Below are positions 26,919 through 35,811 of a DNA stretch of 64,000 nucleotides, piece by piece. A program made the position numbers and the translations under genes. Below the pieces are notes generated by a model. It saw only the letters and a program-made list of their open reading frames with translations, was not told the DNA's origin and did no database searches. Numbering within the stretch: position 1 is the first letter of the stretch; each line of letters starts with the position of its first letter. Origin of the DNA: Martinezella lusitana (GTDB lineage Bacteria > Pseudomonadota > Alphaproteobacteria > Rhizobiales > Rhizobiaceae); NCBI RefSeq assembly GCF_900094565.1, contig NZ_FMAF01000011.1, positions 115,837 to 179,836 of the forward strand. The letters run 5' to 3'.

Positions 26919-27330
26919 CGAACATCCGTTCGTTTAACGGTGGAAGAGCTTTACTGGCTGCTGGCATAGATCTCCCTTCCGGACCATCCCGGTGAGGACA
27001 TGAAGCACAGTGTAGCAAATGGAGCACATGAAGCACCGAGAGCACTATGATCGGTCTCGCAAACGTTTGAAATCATTAACGAATTCGGAAAACCCCGTCA
27101 CAGACGTAACAACTCGCAATAGTAAGATGCACCATCTTGCGAAAACCTAGCGATATGAAATGATAGATTTAGAAACTCATCTTACATGAGTAAATATCTA
27201 AGTCATTGATTTTACTGTGTTTTGCTTCTACCGTATGGACAAGGTCATCGACGCAAGGGGGTCCAAACCTCTTGCAGGCCGACAAAGGGCCGGGTCCACA
27301 CCGGCCCACCCACCTTTCAGGAGAATGGAT
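26919..27330. other. AT-rich intergenic region
   Basis: About 410 bases, clearly more AT-rich than its surroundings between about 27050 and 27230. Short inverted repeats are present (AAGATG-CAC-CATCTT near 27124-27138 and CTCAT-CTTAC-ATGAG near 27177-27191). No gene is supported. It is the likely promoter region of the 225-residue protein gene that follows. Confidence 0.4.
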
Positions 27331-28008
27331 ATGGCAAAAGACGGATCGACTATCGCAAAAAAGCAGCTACTACAGCGTGAACAGCTCTGGCCTGGCGCAG
27401 AACCCTGGCTGTGGCATCGCAAGGCAAACAAGGGCTTCGCCACCATCCCGAAGACTATGCCCCTGATCCTCCAGATCATGGACGACCTCAGCAACGGCAA
27501 GCCGCTGTCCGCAACTTATCTGGGCCTTTGGTGCGAGACTTGGGACAATTCCATGGTGAACGTCTCCAAGCATCAGGAGATGGCCCACGCGGCTGGCTTT
27601 ACAGGACAGCGCGCCGTTTACACTTGGAGCGGCCGGATGCAGCTTCTGCAGTCGCTGAATTTCATCGACATCAAGCCGGGCCGCTCCGGGGCGATTAGCC
27701 ACGTCATTCTGTGGAATCCGCACCGCGTAATCCGCTTCCACCACGAAAAGAAGACTCCCGGCCTCGTCGAGGCCAACTACAATGCTCTGCTTGAGCGTGC
27801 CATCGACATCGGTGCGAACGATATGATCGACCAGGTTGTCGTTCCACCTCCGGCGCCGGTCCCTCCTACGCCAAGCCCTCCACTTTCGACGACCCCCTCG
27901 GCAATGGTGTTGCCTCCTCAACCGATTGCTCCCGCGCCGCCGGCAATGCCGACGACATTGGAAGAATTGGGTAATATGAACACGGATAACCTTACGAGCC
28001 GCTCCTAG
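27331..28008 (+). CDS. Plasmid protein of unknown function with a Pro-rich tail
   Basis: 225-residue protein I do not recognise. Residues 1-165 look folded and basic, with a helical part resembling a winged-helix DNA-binding fold (YTWSGRMQLLQSLNFIDIK followed by a beta-like ISHVILWNPHRVI). Residues about 168-210 are low-complexity Pro/Ala (VVPPPAPVPPTPSPP and onward). The start at ATG 27331 is chosen because CAGGAG lies 7 bases upstream; ATG 27325 is in frame but too close to it. It precedes a 122-residue unknown gene by 23 bases, so the two may be an operon. Confidence 0.6.
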   Translation: MAKDGSTIAKKQLLQREQLWPGAEPWLWHRKANKGFATIPKTMPLILQIMDDLSNGKPLSATYLGLWCETWDNSMVNVSKHQEMAHAAGFTGQRAVYTWSGRMQLLQSLNFIDIKPGRSGAISHVILWNPHRVIRFHHEKKTPGLVEANYNALLERAIDIGANDMIDQVVVPPPAPVPPTPSPPLSTTPSAMVLPPQPIAPAPPAMPTTLEELGNMNTDNLTSRS

Positions 28009-28031
28009 AATAGCTCACGTCGGACGCTCTT

Positions 28032-28400
28032 ATGAAAAGCTTTAAAGAATTTAATGCCGAGCTGAACGCGCGGCCGGTCCTGGATGAGATCATACTGACC
28101 AAGGACGGTAAGATTTTTGAGTTGTTTGAGGATCGAAAATGGATCTCCGGACGGTTCGATCGCAATATCGGAATCGATCAACCGGCGAGCGGCGCCGGTC
28201 AAGTCCATGCCCATGTCTACGGCCGAAAGAACAACGAACTTGTGGTCGTGAATTTCGACGGAACCGCGAGCCATGGCGTCAAGGGCAAGCTTTCCGACAA
28301 AGATGCGGATGCGCTTCGAGCTCGCGGCTTCAAAATTCGGTCTGGAAACCTAGTTGAATGGCTGGTTGTGAAATCACCGCCTAAATTGCTCTTCGGGTAG
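28032..28400 (+). CDS. Small protein of unknown function
   Basis: 122-residue soluble protein without a family I can name. It is rich in charged residues, and the central QVHAHVYGRKNNELVVVNFDG stretch is predicted beta-rich. The C-terminal half (SDKDADALRARGFKI) reads as a helix followed by a strand. No signal peptide, membrane segment or metal motif. It starts 23 bases after the preceding unknown gene, so co-transcription is likely. Confidence 0.55.
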   Translation: MKSFKEFNAELNARPVLDEIILTKDGKIFELFEDRKWISGRFDRNIGIDQPASGAGQVHAHVYGRKNNELVVVNFDGTASHGVKGKLSDKDADALRARGFKIRSGNLVEWLVVKSPPKLLFG

Positions 28401-28485
28401 TGTTTAGATAATGCAATTGCACTGCGCAGCCGAGCTCAGTTCATGTCTCGGCCCATGCCCTGAGCAACTGGAATATTCGTGAGAC

Positions 28486-29427
28486 TCACAATTTCCGAAC
28501 GACGTCGATCATCGGAGACGGCACCCCAATGTCAATCTGGTTCACCGGAGCCTTATATTTCATCCCGAGTGTGATGAGCCCTTGATCGCTGTCACGGAAG
28601 AACAAAAGCCTTTCCTTGTGTTTAGCCTGGTATTGATTTGCGAGCTTTGCACGCTGTCTTTCGAGCTTGAACTTCTTCCAGGCCCCTTCAGGGCGCCAGT
28701 CAAGACGAAGTATTACGCCCGGACTTAAGGGAAATGGTATAACCGCGAAGCGATCGCCCAGGCCAGCCCCATAACCCTGCAGATCTGGCGGGCCACCCCC
28801 CTTGACCCAGAACACAGGATTGTCGCTTGTGACCAGTTGTTGTTTCTCGCTGACCTCAAAGCTCCAGCTCATCCGCGCCATCAGATGCATCAAGGTCTCG
28901 GCTTGTTGAAAAGCCAGAAGACCGACCCTCCGATCAACGTTCATCGTGAACATTTCGTTGCTGTGAAGTATCTCCCGCACGGCCGTATCCGCAGCCGTTA
29001 TTTCGCCCTTTGCCTTCTTCTGACGAAACTCACGCTCCATTTCATGCCTGCTGCCCCATAGGGCCATTTGACCCATCGTTTGAGCAAACTGCCGAAGCTG
29101 CGCGGGGCTTCGCGCAAACATGGTCGCGAGAAACGCCGCAAAGTCGAGCTTTGCAACCGGTGTCAAAGGCCGGAAGGCTAGAAGTTCGGGATAGATCTTG
29201 GCGGCTTGCGACTCGATCTTTGCGAGGGTGTCCTCGATCACGTCAATCCGGGCGCCATCCTCACCTGTCGGCGTGTAGATGTTGGTCTCGAATGCAGTCT
29301 TCTCAGGAGTTGTCTTGCGAGCACTCCCGGTGACACAGTCATGGGTCCAAAGCTCTCCATCCTCCTGTGTGAAATGCCTCAGGTAGAACCGGGGTACGAC
29401 ATGCTGTCGTTTCGTTCGTTCGCTCAT
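28486..29427 (-). CDS. DUF4238 domain protein
   Basis: 313-residue protein with the DUF4238 opening QHVVPRFYLRHFT (residues 9-21) and its usual later features SDNPVFW and FPLSPGVILRLDW. The family's function is unestablished; members often lie in mobile or defence-rich regions. The strongly conserved His/Arg-rich N-terminus suggests catalysis or metal binding, but no standard enzyme motif is visible. It is monocistronic or co-transcribed with the DUF1612 gene that ends 36 bases upstream on the same strand. Confidence 0.75.
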   Translation of the reverse strand: MSERTKRQHVVPRFYLRHFTQEDGELWTHDCVTGSARKTTPEKTAFETNIYTPTGEDGARIDVIEDTLAKIESQAAKIYPELLAFRPLTPVAKLDFAAFLATMFARSPAQLRQFAQTMGQMALWGSRHEMEREFRQKKAKGEITAADTAVREILHSNEMFTMNVDRRVGLLAFQQAETLMHLMARMSWSFEVSEKQQLVTSDNPVFWVKGGGPPDLQGYGAGLGDRFAVIPFPLSPGVILRLDWRPEGAWKKFKLERQRAKLANQYQAKHKERLLFFRDSDQGLITLGMKYKAPVNQIDIGVPSPMIDVVRKL

Positions 29428-29463
29428 GTCATCACCACTGTTGCAGCCCTCGAGTTAGCAAAA

Positions 29464-30588
29464 TCAAAAGATCCCCCATGCTCGAAACCTCCCCCTCCCC
29501 GTCATCTCGCGCAAACCGAGTTCCTCAATGATCCGAAGCGCCGCCCGCGGCGTCACCTCGAGCGTTTCGGCGACCATGCCGGCCGAGACCAGCGGCCGGG
29601 ACATAACCAGCTCGATCAGGCCCGGCAGATTTGAGGACGAGCGCCGGCCGACCAGGCGCCGCTCCAGCATCGTCCGCGCCAGCACCAGCCGGTCGTGCTC
29701 CCTGAGGCCGAATTCCGCAGCCGCAATGATCCCATTGACGATTGCGAGCAGCCGGGTGTCTCGCGCGCGATGACGGCGGCGCTCGACGGCAATGGATTTC
29801 AAGCCGAGATTGATCGCGACCAGATGCGCCGTCGTCGTCAGGCCCGCTTGCCGCAGCGCCGCGGCCGCCAGCAGCCGGCCAAGCCACGAGGCGTGCTGCA
29901 GGACCTGCAGGCTGTTCCAGGCGTCGAGCAGCAGCGCCGCGCGCAGCACCGGCGGCAGGCCTTCGGTCCCGTCCACCGCGACGCGCCATTCCGCCAGCCG
30001 CTCGTCCTCGTCCCAATCAAGATCGTAGACCAGCGCATCCTTTTCGAGGGAGGTAATAGGTCCCGGCGCGCTTGCCTTTGTCAGCGCCGCATCCGACCTG
30101 GCCAACACCGCGTCCATCGCGGCAATCTCAACAGCGAGTGGATCGGACGTGTCAGGCCCCTCCCCGCTCGGCGCAATCGCGGCTGGTTTCCCAGACGCGA
30201 CCTCGGCGCCGTCTCGCGCACCAGTCCCGGCTGTCATATCGTCTCCATGACTGCGGAGTATCCTGATCCCGTCAGGGCTCAGTGCCCAGGCGGCGGGTTG
30301 CCCGGCGATCCGCCGTCGGCTGCGCAGCACGTCGGTGGCGATCGTCAGCTCATGGGTCGGGGCACGGACATCGAGATGGGCGTCGTGAAGCACCAGGTCC
30401 TCGAGATGGACCAGTTCGCCCTCGATCCACAGCGAGGCGCACGCGTCGCTAAAATGCGCTCGCTCGATCAATCCCGACCCGACCGCCGAGCGAGCGATGC
30501 GCTCGTCGAGGCGAGCGAGCGCTGAGGCCGCGTCCGAAATCGGCCGCAGCAAGCTGTTCAGAGGCAACTTGGACAAATCATAACGCAT
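29464..30588 (-). CDS. RHE_PE00001 family protein (DUF1612 with C-terminal HTH)
   Basis: 374-residue protein of a family nearly confined to rhizobial plasmids and symbiotic islands. The DUF1612 core includes the stretch SDACASLWIEGELVHLEDLVLHD near residues 47-70. The C-terminal 60 residues form a helix-turn-helix (LPGLIELVMSRPLVSAGMVAETLEVTPRAA). This suggests a DNA-binding regulator, but no target is known. The central part is Ala-rich. An inverted repeat just upstream (30616-30642) is a candidate site for autoregulation. Confidence 0.82.
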   Translation of the reverse strand: MRYDLSKLPLNSLLRPISDAASALARLDERIARSAVGSGLIERAHFSDACASLWIEGELVHLEDLVLHDAHLDVRAPTHELTIATDVLRSRRRIAGQPAAWALSPDGIRILRSHGDDMTAGTGARDGAEVASGKPAAIAPSGEGPDTSDPLAVEIAAMDAVLARSDAALTKASAPGPITSLEKDALVYDLDWDEDERLAEWRVAVDGTEGLPPVLRAALLLDAWNSLQVLQHASWLGRLLAAAALRQAGLTTTAHLVAINLGLKSIAVERRRHRARDTRLLAIVNGIIAAAEFGLREHDRLVLARTMLERRLVGRRSSSNLPGLIELVMSRPLVSAGMVAETLEVTPRAALRIIEELGLREMTGRGRFRAWGIF

Positions 30589-30999
30589 TGAAACTATGGT
30601 AAATGATTTGTTAAACGGACGCTATCTGATATTTAGTGTCCGTCACTAGGCGATGTTGCCGGTTATCGCCATCGCTTCCGATAAGTACTGCGTATCGGGG
30701 GTGTAAGACAGGCCGCAGCCTAGGTTGGCACCTCCCCTCTCGCCGGCACTACGCCAACGGCACTCTTGCCGCCAATTCGCTTCCCCTCCCCTCCTCAACT
30801 TCCCTTGCTTTCCGGCGTTTCCGCCAAGGAAGCCCGCTGGCGCACGTTTGTCGCTGCGGACGCTCCGATACCCATGCGCAGCCGCATTTCGAGTCTGGTG
30901 GGCCGTTCTCAAACAGATAAAACACGCTTGCAACTGACCATTTTCTCACGCGTTCTTTATCTGTACAAACTAACTTGAAACGAGACTGTTAAAGGCGCC
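30589..30999. other. Intergenic region with a candidate operator
   Basis: About 410 bases between two divergent genes. An imperfect inverted repeat CGGACGCTA (30616-30624) and TAGTGTCCG (30634-30642), one mismatch in nine, lies 28 bases upstream of the DUF1612 gene start. The right half could hold recombination (res) sites for the adjacent serine recombinase, but I could not define them. No gene seen. Confidence 0.4.
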
Positions 31000-31917
31000 A
31001 TGGCAAAGCGACAAACCGTTAACATCCACCAGCCTCCTAAGCGGCTGATCGGCTACGCCCGGGTGTCCACGGACGATCAGATCCACGATGCCCAGATCGA
31101 TGAGTTGCGGGCAGCCGGCTGCGATCGGATCTATCAGGAGCACGGCTCCGGCGCATCGCGGGCTCGACCGGTGTTGACGCGGATGCTCGGCGAACTCACC
31201 GCGGGCGACGTCCTGGTCGTCGTCCGCCTCGATCGACTGGCCAGATCGGTGAGCCATCTCTTGTCCGTCATCGAGGACCTCGAGGAGCGGGTCGTGCATT
31301 TCCGGTCAATACGGGACCCGATCGATACGTCAACGCCACAGGGCATGTTTTCCCTCCAGGTCCTCGGCGCGGTCGCGCAGCTCGAGCGGGCGCTGATCGC
31401 CGAACGCACCAAAGCCGGCATCAAGGCGGCGAAGGCTCGCGGTAAACTTCCTGGCAACCCGGGCCTGCGAGAACGGCGTCCGGAGGCGATCAGGGCAGTT
31501 TCACGAGCGCGGGAGAAACTTTATCTCGATGAGCTCATCGCGTCGGCGCAGATGTGGCTGCCAATGGTGCGACAACTGCGCCCGCAACATAGCTGGGATA
31601 ATGTCGTGCGGGTACTCAACCGTCGCGGTCACGACTGGACCGTCGAGCGCCTTCGTCGCGCCGTTCATCGCCTGGTTCGCGAAAAGCTCGCGGAGAAAGA
31701 ACTTCTGGCCCGCTCCCCGCGTCGCGCCCCCGAGGACCACCTCATGAAGTTGGCGGCGGCGATCTCTATTGCCGATCCCGATCTGTCACTTCGCGACATT
31801 GGCGCGCAACTGGACCAGATGGGAGAACGGCCTGCGCGTGGCGGCAAGAAGTGGCAGCCCTCATCCGTTCGAGACCTGCTGGACGAAGCCCACCGCTCTG
31901 GCCTTATTCGCCGGTGA
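31000..31917 (+). CDS. Serine recombinase of the resolvase/invertase family
   Basis: 305-residue site-specific recombinase. The catalytic domain starts with LIGYARVSTDDQ (nucleophile Ser about residue 23), followed by RLDRLARSVSHL with the essential Arg residues and the long helix E (SLQVLGAVAQLERALIAERT). After about residue 145 comes a DNA-binding region longer than in classical resolvases (they are about 185-200), with extra helical segments up to residue 305. It may resolve plasmid multimers or belong to a Tn3-type element, but no transposase is present. Confidence 0.88.
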   Translation: MAKRQTVNIHQPPKRLIGYARVSTDDQIHDAQIDELRAAGCDRIYQEHGSGASRARPVLTRMLGELTAGDVLVVVRLDRLARSVSHLLSVIEDLEERVVHFRSIRDPIDTSTPQGMFSLQVLGAVAQLERALIAERTKAGIKAAKARGKLPGNPGLRERRPEAIRAVSRAREKLYLDELIASAQMWLPMVRQLRPQHSWDNVVRVLNRRGHDWTVERLRRAVHRLVREKLAEKELLARSPRRAPEDHLMKLAAAISIADPDLSLRDIGAQLDQMGERPARGGKKWQPSSVRDLLDEAHRSGLIRR

Positions 31918-32269
31918 CAGCGCAATTCATCGGGCGAGCGCCGGCTGGGTGTTTCGCGCCGCTATCCGATCGCATCGACGTCCACACTTGGCTTTTGAGG
32001 ATCTGGAGCGCTAGGCAACGGTATTCGCCATCGGTCCGCAGCTACGGTGGACAGCTTTCAACCTGGCACACGGGCGCTAGTTCTTCCGGCGCCTGCGATG
32101 GCGGCGGCCCGCCCATCGAGAGGGAGCGTGGATCGCGGCGCAGGTGCCCGCGGTGATGGCGGCGACTTCTCATACGGAAGCGAACCCGCCGCCGAGCCGT
32201 CGAGACGGGCGTCTCCCCATGTTAGTCCCTTTCAGCTTGCCGAATTGCGCGCGGCGACGATCCGCGCCG

Positions 32270-32700
32270 TGTCGTCAATCATCACCGACCGCATGCCGCG
32301 GCGGCCGCGAAGGCGACGCGGGCGGGGATGTCGCCAGGCTGATAAGCGAGCGCGCGTGCCAGCGGGCCGCCGTTAGGATGCCCTGGTCGCCGAACAAGAA
32401 GGGCCAGGCGCTTCGGGATCGGGCGGCGCCGTCGACGGGACCATGCCCATGATCGCGCCCATCGAAGCGCAACCAATCGTTCTCGTCCGCGCCGCGCCAG
32501 CAGACGAAAGCGACCCACCCGCACGGCCGCAGCGCGCGGCGCATATGCGCGCGAATGCCCCTTTAGAATCGTCTAAGAACATCGCTCCGAAACGAGAGAA
32601 CAGGATGTCGAACGCGCCCTGGCCGACCGGCGTTCCTGGCGTCGGCCACCGGGCACAGGACTGGCCTATCCTGCGGCGCTAACGCGCGCACTGCTGATCA
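32270..32700 (-). pseudogene. Broken SAM-dependent methyltransferase gene
   Basis: Minus-strand reading gives successive pieces of a class I SAM-dependent methyltransferase in different frames: GAFDILFSRFGAMFLDDS (about 32610-32550), then, after a 2-base shift near 32548, MRRALRPCGWVAFVCWRGADENDW, then GPFLFGDQGILTAARW, and in yet another frame PLARALAYQPGDIPAR. These match, in order, the post-motif II region of this family. No intact frame or start exists, and the N-terminal SAM-binding motif is missing. It is a decayed, 5'-truncated gene. Confidence 0.7.
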
Positions 32701-32759
32701 ACGGTCGGATACGTCCACGCCCAGCACGTTTCCCCCCGACGCCAGTGGCCAGATGCCAA

Positions 32760-33722
32760 TCAGCTTAGCTCTATGATTAGCGCATCGAGGCAAGCCAAAG
32801 CGTCCCGGCTGCAGATCGCTTGGAAGGACTGCAGCGAACGCTGGCCGCTTTCAAACTCGGCTCGCATCTTTTCCAGAACGTCATTGTGATAACGCGCAAG
32901 CCACACGTATTTACGATGGACGTTCGGTCGATGCGTTGTGCCTAAGTTCCGGCGCAGCAAGTCAGCGTGCCTTTCCATGAATTGAAGGTAACTCGCGAAG
33001 TCGTCGAATTCCCCCTCGCCGGCAGTCAAATAGTCTATGTACCGCGTACCGTCCTCGCCAACTCGAAGAAGTCCGTTGACATAACTCGCTTCCTCCTCCG
33101 GATCGTGATTTTCATTATGTAGGCGACTGTCCGCGAGGAAGAGCCTGTATGCGGCTTCGTCAATGACAATCCGCGGATACATGGCTTCCTCGCTCTCGAT
33201 TTCGTAAGCGCGCACCATCGCCGGTCCGAAGATTGGGCCTTTTCCATTTAAGCCAACATGCACGTCTCCGATCGCGACCCCGGCTCGGATCAATACTCCG
33301 CTGTTAATGCATTGTATCTGGATGTGGAGAAGGTCTAGCAACTCGTTGAACAGCGCCCCATCAGCATATTGCGTATCAAAAACACGGACACGCACCACCG
33401 CGTCCGACACCGACTCCGCGAACGCTCGACTGCTCAGCCGGACGTCCTTCATTCGTCTCGCGGGTAACTCATCTGGCGTGGAAAATTCCCGCAGATCGAG
33501 AATGATGTTGTGAATCTCGGCAGGAGTTCTCGAATTGAGGAGCGCCTGGAAACCCAGCACGTCGATGAAACTTACGATCGCAGGTTCATAATTGGAGGCA
33601 TTGGCGCGAGCCTTCGATTTCTCCCGCTCGACCTTTTCTCGCTGCCGCCGCCCTTGCGCAACAGCTTTATCTAATTTCGCACGAAAAGCAGCAATTTGAT
33701 TAGTTGGAGTTGGTTCGGTCAC
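32760..33722 (-). CDS. Class III nucleotidyl cyclase-like protein, Pycsar-cyclase-like
   Basis: 320-residue protein with a basic, coiled N-terminus (1-45) and a cyclase-like core. FIDVLGF (52-58) supplies the first metal-binding Asp54, and SVSDAVV (104-110) the second, Asp107. RAGVAIGDVHVG (146-157), GPAMVRAYEIE (166-176) and YPRIVID (182-188) are the remaining blocks typical of the pyrimidine cyclases of Pycsar defence. Known PycC enzymes make cCMP or cUMP on infection and activate a neighbouring membrane or TIR effector. No such effector lies beside this gene: downstream is a dead methyltransferase, upstream is non-coding. It may act with a distant effector or be an orphan. Confidence 0.55.
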   Translation of the reverse strand: MTEPTPTNQIAAFRAKLDKAVAQGRRQREKVEREKSKARANASNYEPAIVSFIDVLGFQALLNSRTPAEIHNIILDLREFSTPDELPARRMKDVRLSSRAFAESVSDAVVRVRVFDTQYADGALFNELLDLLHIQIQCINSGVLIRAGVAIGDVHVGLNGKGPIFGPAMVRAYEIESEEAMYPRIVIDEAAYRLFLADSRLHNENHDPEEEASYVNGLLRVGEDGTRYIDYLTAGEGEFDDFASYLQFMERHADLLRRNLGTTHRPNVHRKYVWLARYHNDVLEKMRAEFESGQRSLQSFQAICSRDALACLDALIIELS

Positions 33723-34050
33723 TTTATCGCTCTATTGATGGAAGCACGGTGCAGGACGCTGATAACGCCTTGCCGCTAGTAGATCGCCTAATATGCGGAT
33801 GGCAAGTTATGCCGGCCTGCCCAGCCCCAGCGCTGCTTCCAAGTTTACTGCTCCCCTCTAGGATCCGCTCGGAACCTCTTTCGTCGATCACCATTGAGGG
33901 GCATACCTCACCTCACGACTTATGCGCTCCAGCTGCCTATACGTCTCTTCCAGAATCCATCTCGGGAGTACACTCAGATTTACGCGGAAGTAGAGGTCAT
34001 TGAGTTGAAATGGCCGTCGCCGAAAGCCCTTTTATTTCAAGATATTAGGA

Positions 34051-34070
34051 CGGTGGTCAGCTGACCACCG
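34051..34070. repeat. parS: parS-like palindrome, copy 1
   Basis: Perfect 20-base palindrome CGGTGGTCAGCTGACCACCG. Its central 16 bases fit the repABC centromere consensus GTTNNCNGCNGNNAAC at 8 of 10 fixed positions and equal a second copy 430 bases away. RepB (ParB) would bind it for plasmid segregation. Confidence 0.6.
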
Positions 34071-34482
34071 AGGAACATGCCATCGCGCACCCGCATCAGG
34101 CCTCCCTTTTTAGCGGCTTCAAAGGGATCGATTTGGTCAAGCGAGCCTTGAGGAATTTGCCGAGATAGAGCCGAGCATCAAGCCTCTGACCGACTTGCAG
34201 TGGCTCTCATAGCCCCGCGTTGCCTGTCCGCCAATAGAAGAGGTCGTCCTCCACTACTCGCCGCACCGGGCACTAGGAGGCAGTACGTCGAACCACACAG
34301 AGACGCCGACACAAGGTAAGCCTCCGCTCAGACGTCCCTCGTTCCTGGCCGGCCGATACCGTTGGCCTTGGCCTTCCGAGGTGCGATCGATTGCCTTCGC
34401 CACCAAATGACATGACAGCAAGACTTGACCGCGTTTGCGGTGCTCATCTTCGAAAGCCATTGTCCGCCAAAGTGTTAGATTT

Positions 34483-34498
34483 GTGGTCAGCTGACCAC
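34483..34498. repeat. parS: parS-like palindrome, copy 2
   Basis: Perfect 16-base palindrome GTGGTCAGCTGACCAC, identical to the core of the copy at 34053-34068, ending 40 bases past the repC stop codon. Probable RepB binding site. Confidence 0.6.
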
Positions 34499-34537
34499 GA
34501 CCGAAATCGTGAAGGCTTGGATGCCGATCGGGCAAAC

Positions 34538-35752
34538 CTATCCAGCTTTCAAATTCTTCCCCTGCCCGTTGGCCTTCAGCAATGCCATTATCATCGGTCC
34601 AAGCGAGAATTCCCCCCGCTCACTGCGCCGCGTCAAATCACGCAGGTAGCCTCCCGCCGAGTTGATGAAATTCGCTCTCTCCAGGATGCACGCAACCGCC
34701 ACCGCCGCATTTTCCGGGCCCAGCCCCTCGCAGGCATCCTGATAGGCGGAAGGGCTAACCCCCAGCACAGATCGAACGACCACCGCAGCAGACATCAGAT
34801 CACGCCAGCTCGCGATGCCCCCCGGCGCGTAGTCCACGATCGTCGGGCATGCCTTGAGCACCAACCCTAATGGGAAAGCCCTTTGCTGTTCATTCTTCGG
34901 TTGGCGGCTCGAACTCGACTTTGCCCCCTGCTCCTTTTCAGAGCTAGGTTCAAGTTCACTGAAGGATTCGGATTTTGAATTCTGTATGTGCTGCTCGCTA
35001 TGAGCGCCATTGGTGCTAGTATTTTGAGAATTTTCGAGCGTTTCCAATCGATTGAGGACTTCCTCGCGAAGCATCTCCATTTCATCAAGGATGGTCGTGG
35101 TGCCTGCGAGCGTCGGAACCCGCGGAATTCGTCCTACAAGCGCCACGTAGACGTCCTCGATCGATTGCCAATCTCCATCAACACCCTCTTCCATCGCTGC
35201 GGTGATGAGCTTGCGGACATCGCGGCGGCAGATGGTCAGGTTTTCTCTTGCGTGTCTCAATGCCGCTCTATCGGCCGTCACTTGCTGCGCCAGCATCGCC
35301 AACTCCTCGGCGCGTGCCAGCAGCGGCGACAAATCGAAGCCGAAGGCGCTCTCGATTTCGCCATCACCGTTCTTGCGGGCGTAGCGCTTACCATTGGCGC
35401 TATCCTTCCGAACGATGAGACCCGCTTCCACCAAGATGGCGATGTGTCTGCGCAAAGTCGCGCCCGCCATTGCATGCGCCCGAAGTGCAAGCTGAGCATT
35501 CGAGGGGAAGACGATCAGTTGCGCGTCCTGGCGCAACTCATTCTCAGGATAGAAACTCAACAGCGCGTCAAGAACCGCGAGGCTATTGGACTGAATTCCC
35601 AGCAACTCCATAGCCGCGGAGGCATCTCTGAAGACCTTCCACTTGTCCGCTGTCTTGCCTTGCTTAATCTCAGCCAAGGCCGCCTGGCGCCGCACGAGCG
35701 CGAGCGTCATCGGCCGCCGCCCGAATGGCGTCGTCACACTTCCCGTCTGCAT
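34538..35752 (-). CDS. repC: Replication initiator RepC
   Basis: 404-residue initiator of repABC replicons; RepC is the only protein strictly needed for replication and acts on an origin inside its own gene. The N-terminal 100 residues with TLALVRRQAALAEI, VLDALLSFYPENEL and LALRAHAMAGATLRRHIAILVEAGLI form the winged-helix DNA-binding part. The polar linker (about 235-285) corresponds to a locally AT-rich stretch near 34960-35060, where the origin is expected. The C-terminal domain is normal (SAYQDACEGLGPENAAVAVACILER). It is last in the repABC operon and probably controlled by the antisense RNA upstream. Confidence 0.96.
   Translation of the reverse strand: MQTGSVTTPFGRRPMTLALVRRQAALAEIKQGKTADKWKVFRDASAAMELLGIQSNSLAVLDALLSFYPENELRQDAQLIVFPSNAQLALRAHAMAGATLRRHIAILVEAGLIVRKDSANGKRYARKNGDGEIESAFGFDLSPLLARAEELAMLAQQVTADRAALRHARENLTICRRDVRKLITAAMEEGVDGDWQSIEDVYVALVGRIPRVPTLAGTTTILDEMEMLREEVLNRLETLENSQNTSTNGAHSEQHIQNSKSESFSELEPSSEKEQGAKSSSSRQPKNEQQRAFPLGLVLKACPTIVDYAPGGIASWRDLMSAAVVVRSVLGVSPSAYQDACEGLGPENAAVAVACILERANFINSAGGYLRDLTRRSERGEFSLGPMIMALLKANGQGKNLKAG
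34940..35060. other. oriV: Probable oriV within repC
   Basis: In studied repABC plasmids replication starts at an AT-rich stretch inside repC. The AT-rich part of this repC lies here, in the codons for the Ser/Glu/Asn-rich linker. The position is inferred from the family, not from any unique sequence motif. Confidence 0.4.
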
Positions 35753-35811
35753 CGTCTTTCACCTTTCAGCAGGCAAAAGAAATCCGCTCACCAAAACGGT
35801 GCCAAAGACTC

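Larger units (their letters stand above)
33723..34537. other. Non-coding region downstream of repC, probable partition region
   Basis: About 815 bases with no supported gene. It contains the two parS-like palindromes listed separately. Short open frames here have no family signatures. In repABC plasmids the centromere sites often lie in such a region beside repC. Confidence 0.5.

Noticed and set aside
31918..32269. Several 80-110 residue open frames after the serine recombinase
   Set aside because: They are in conflicting frames, Pro/Arg/Ser-rich as expected for random G/C-rich DNA, and have no signatures.
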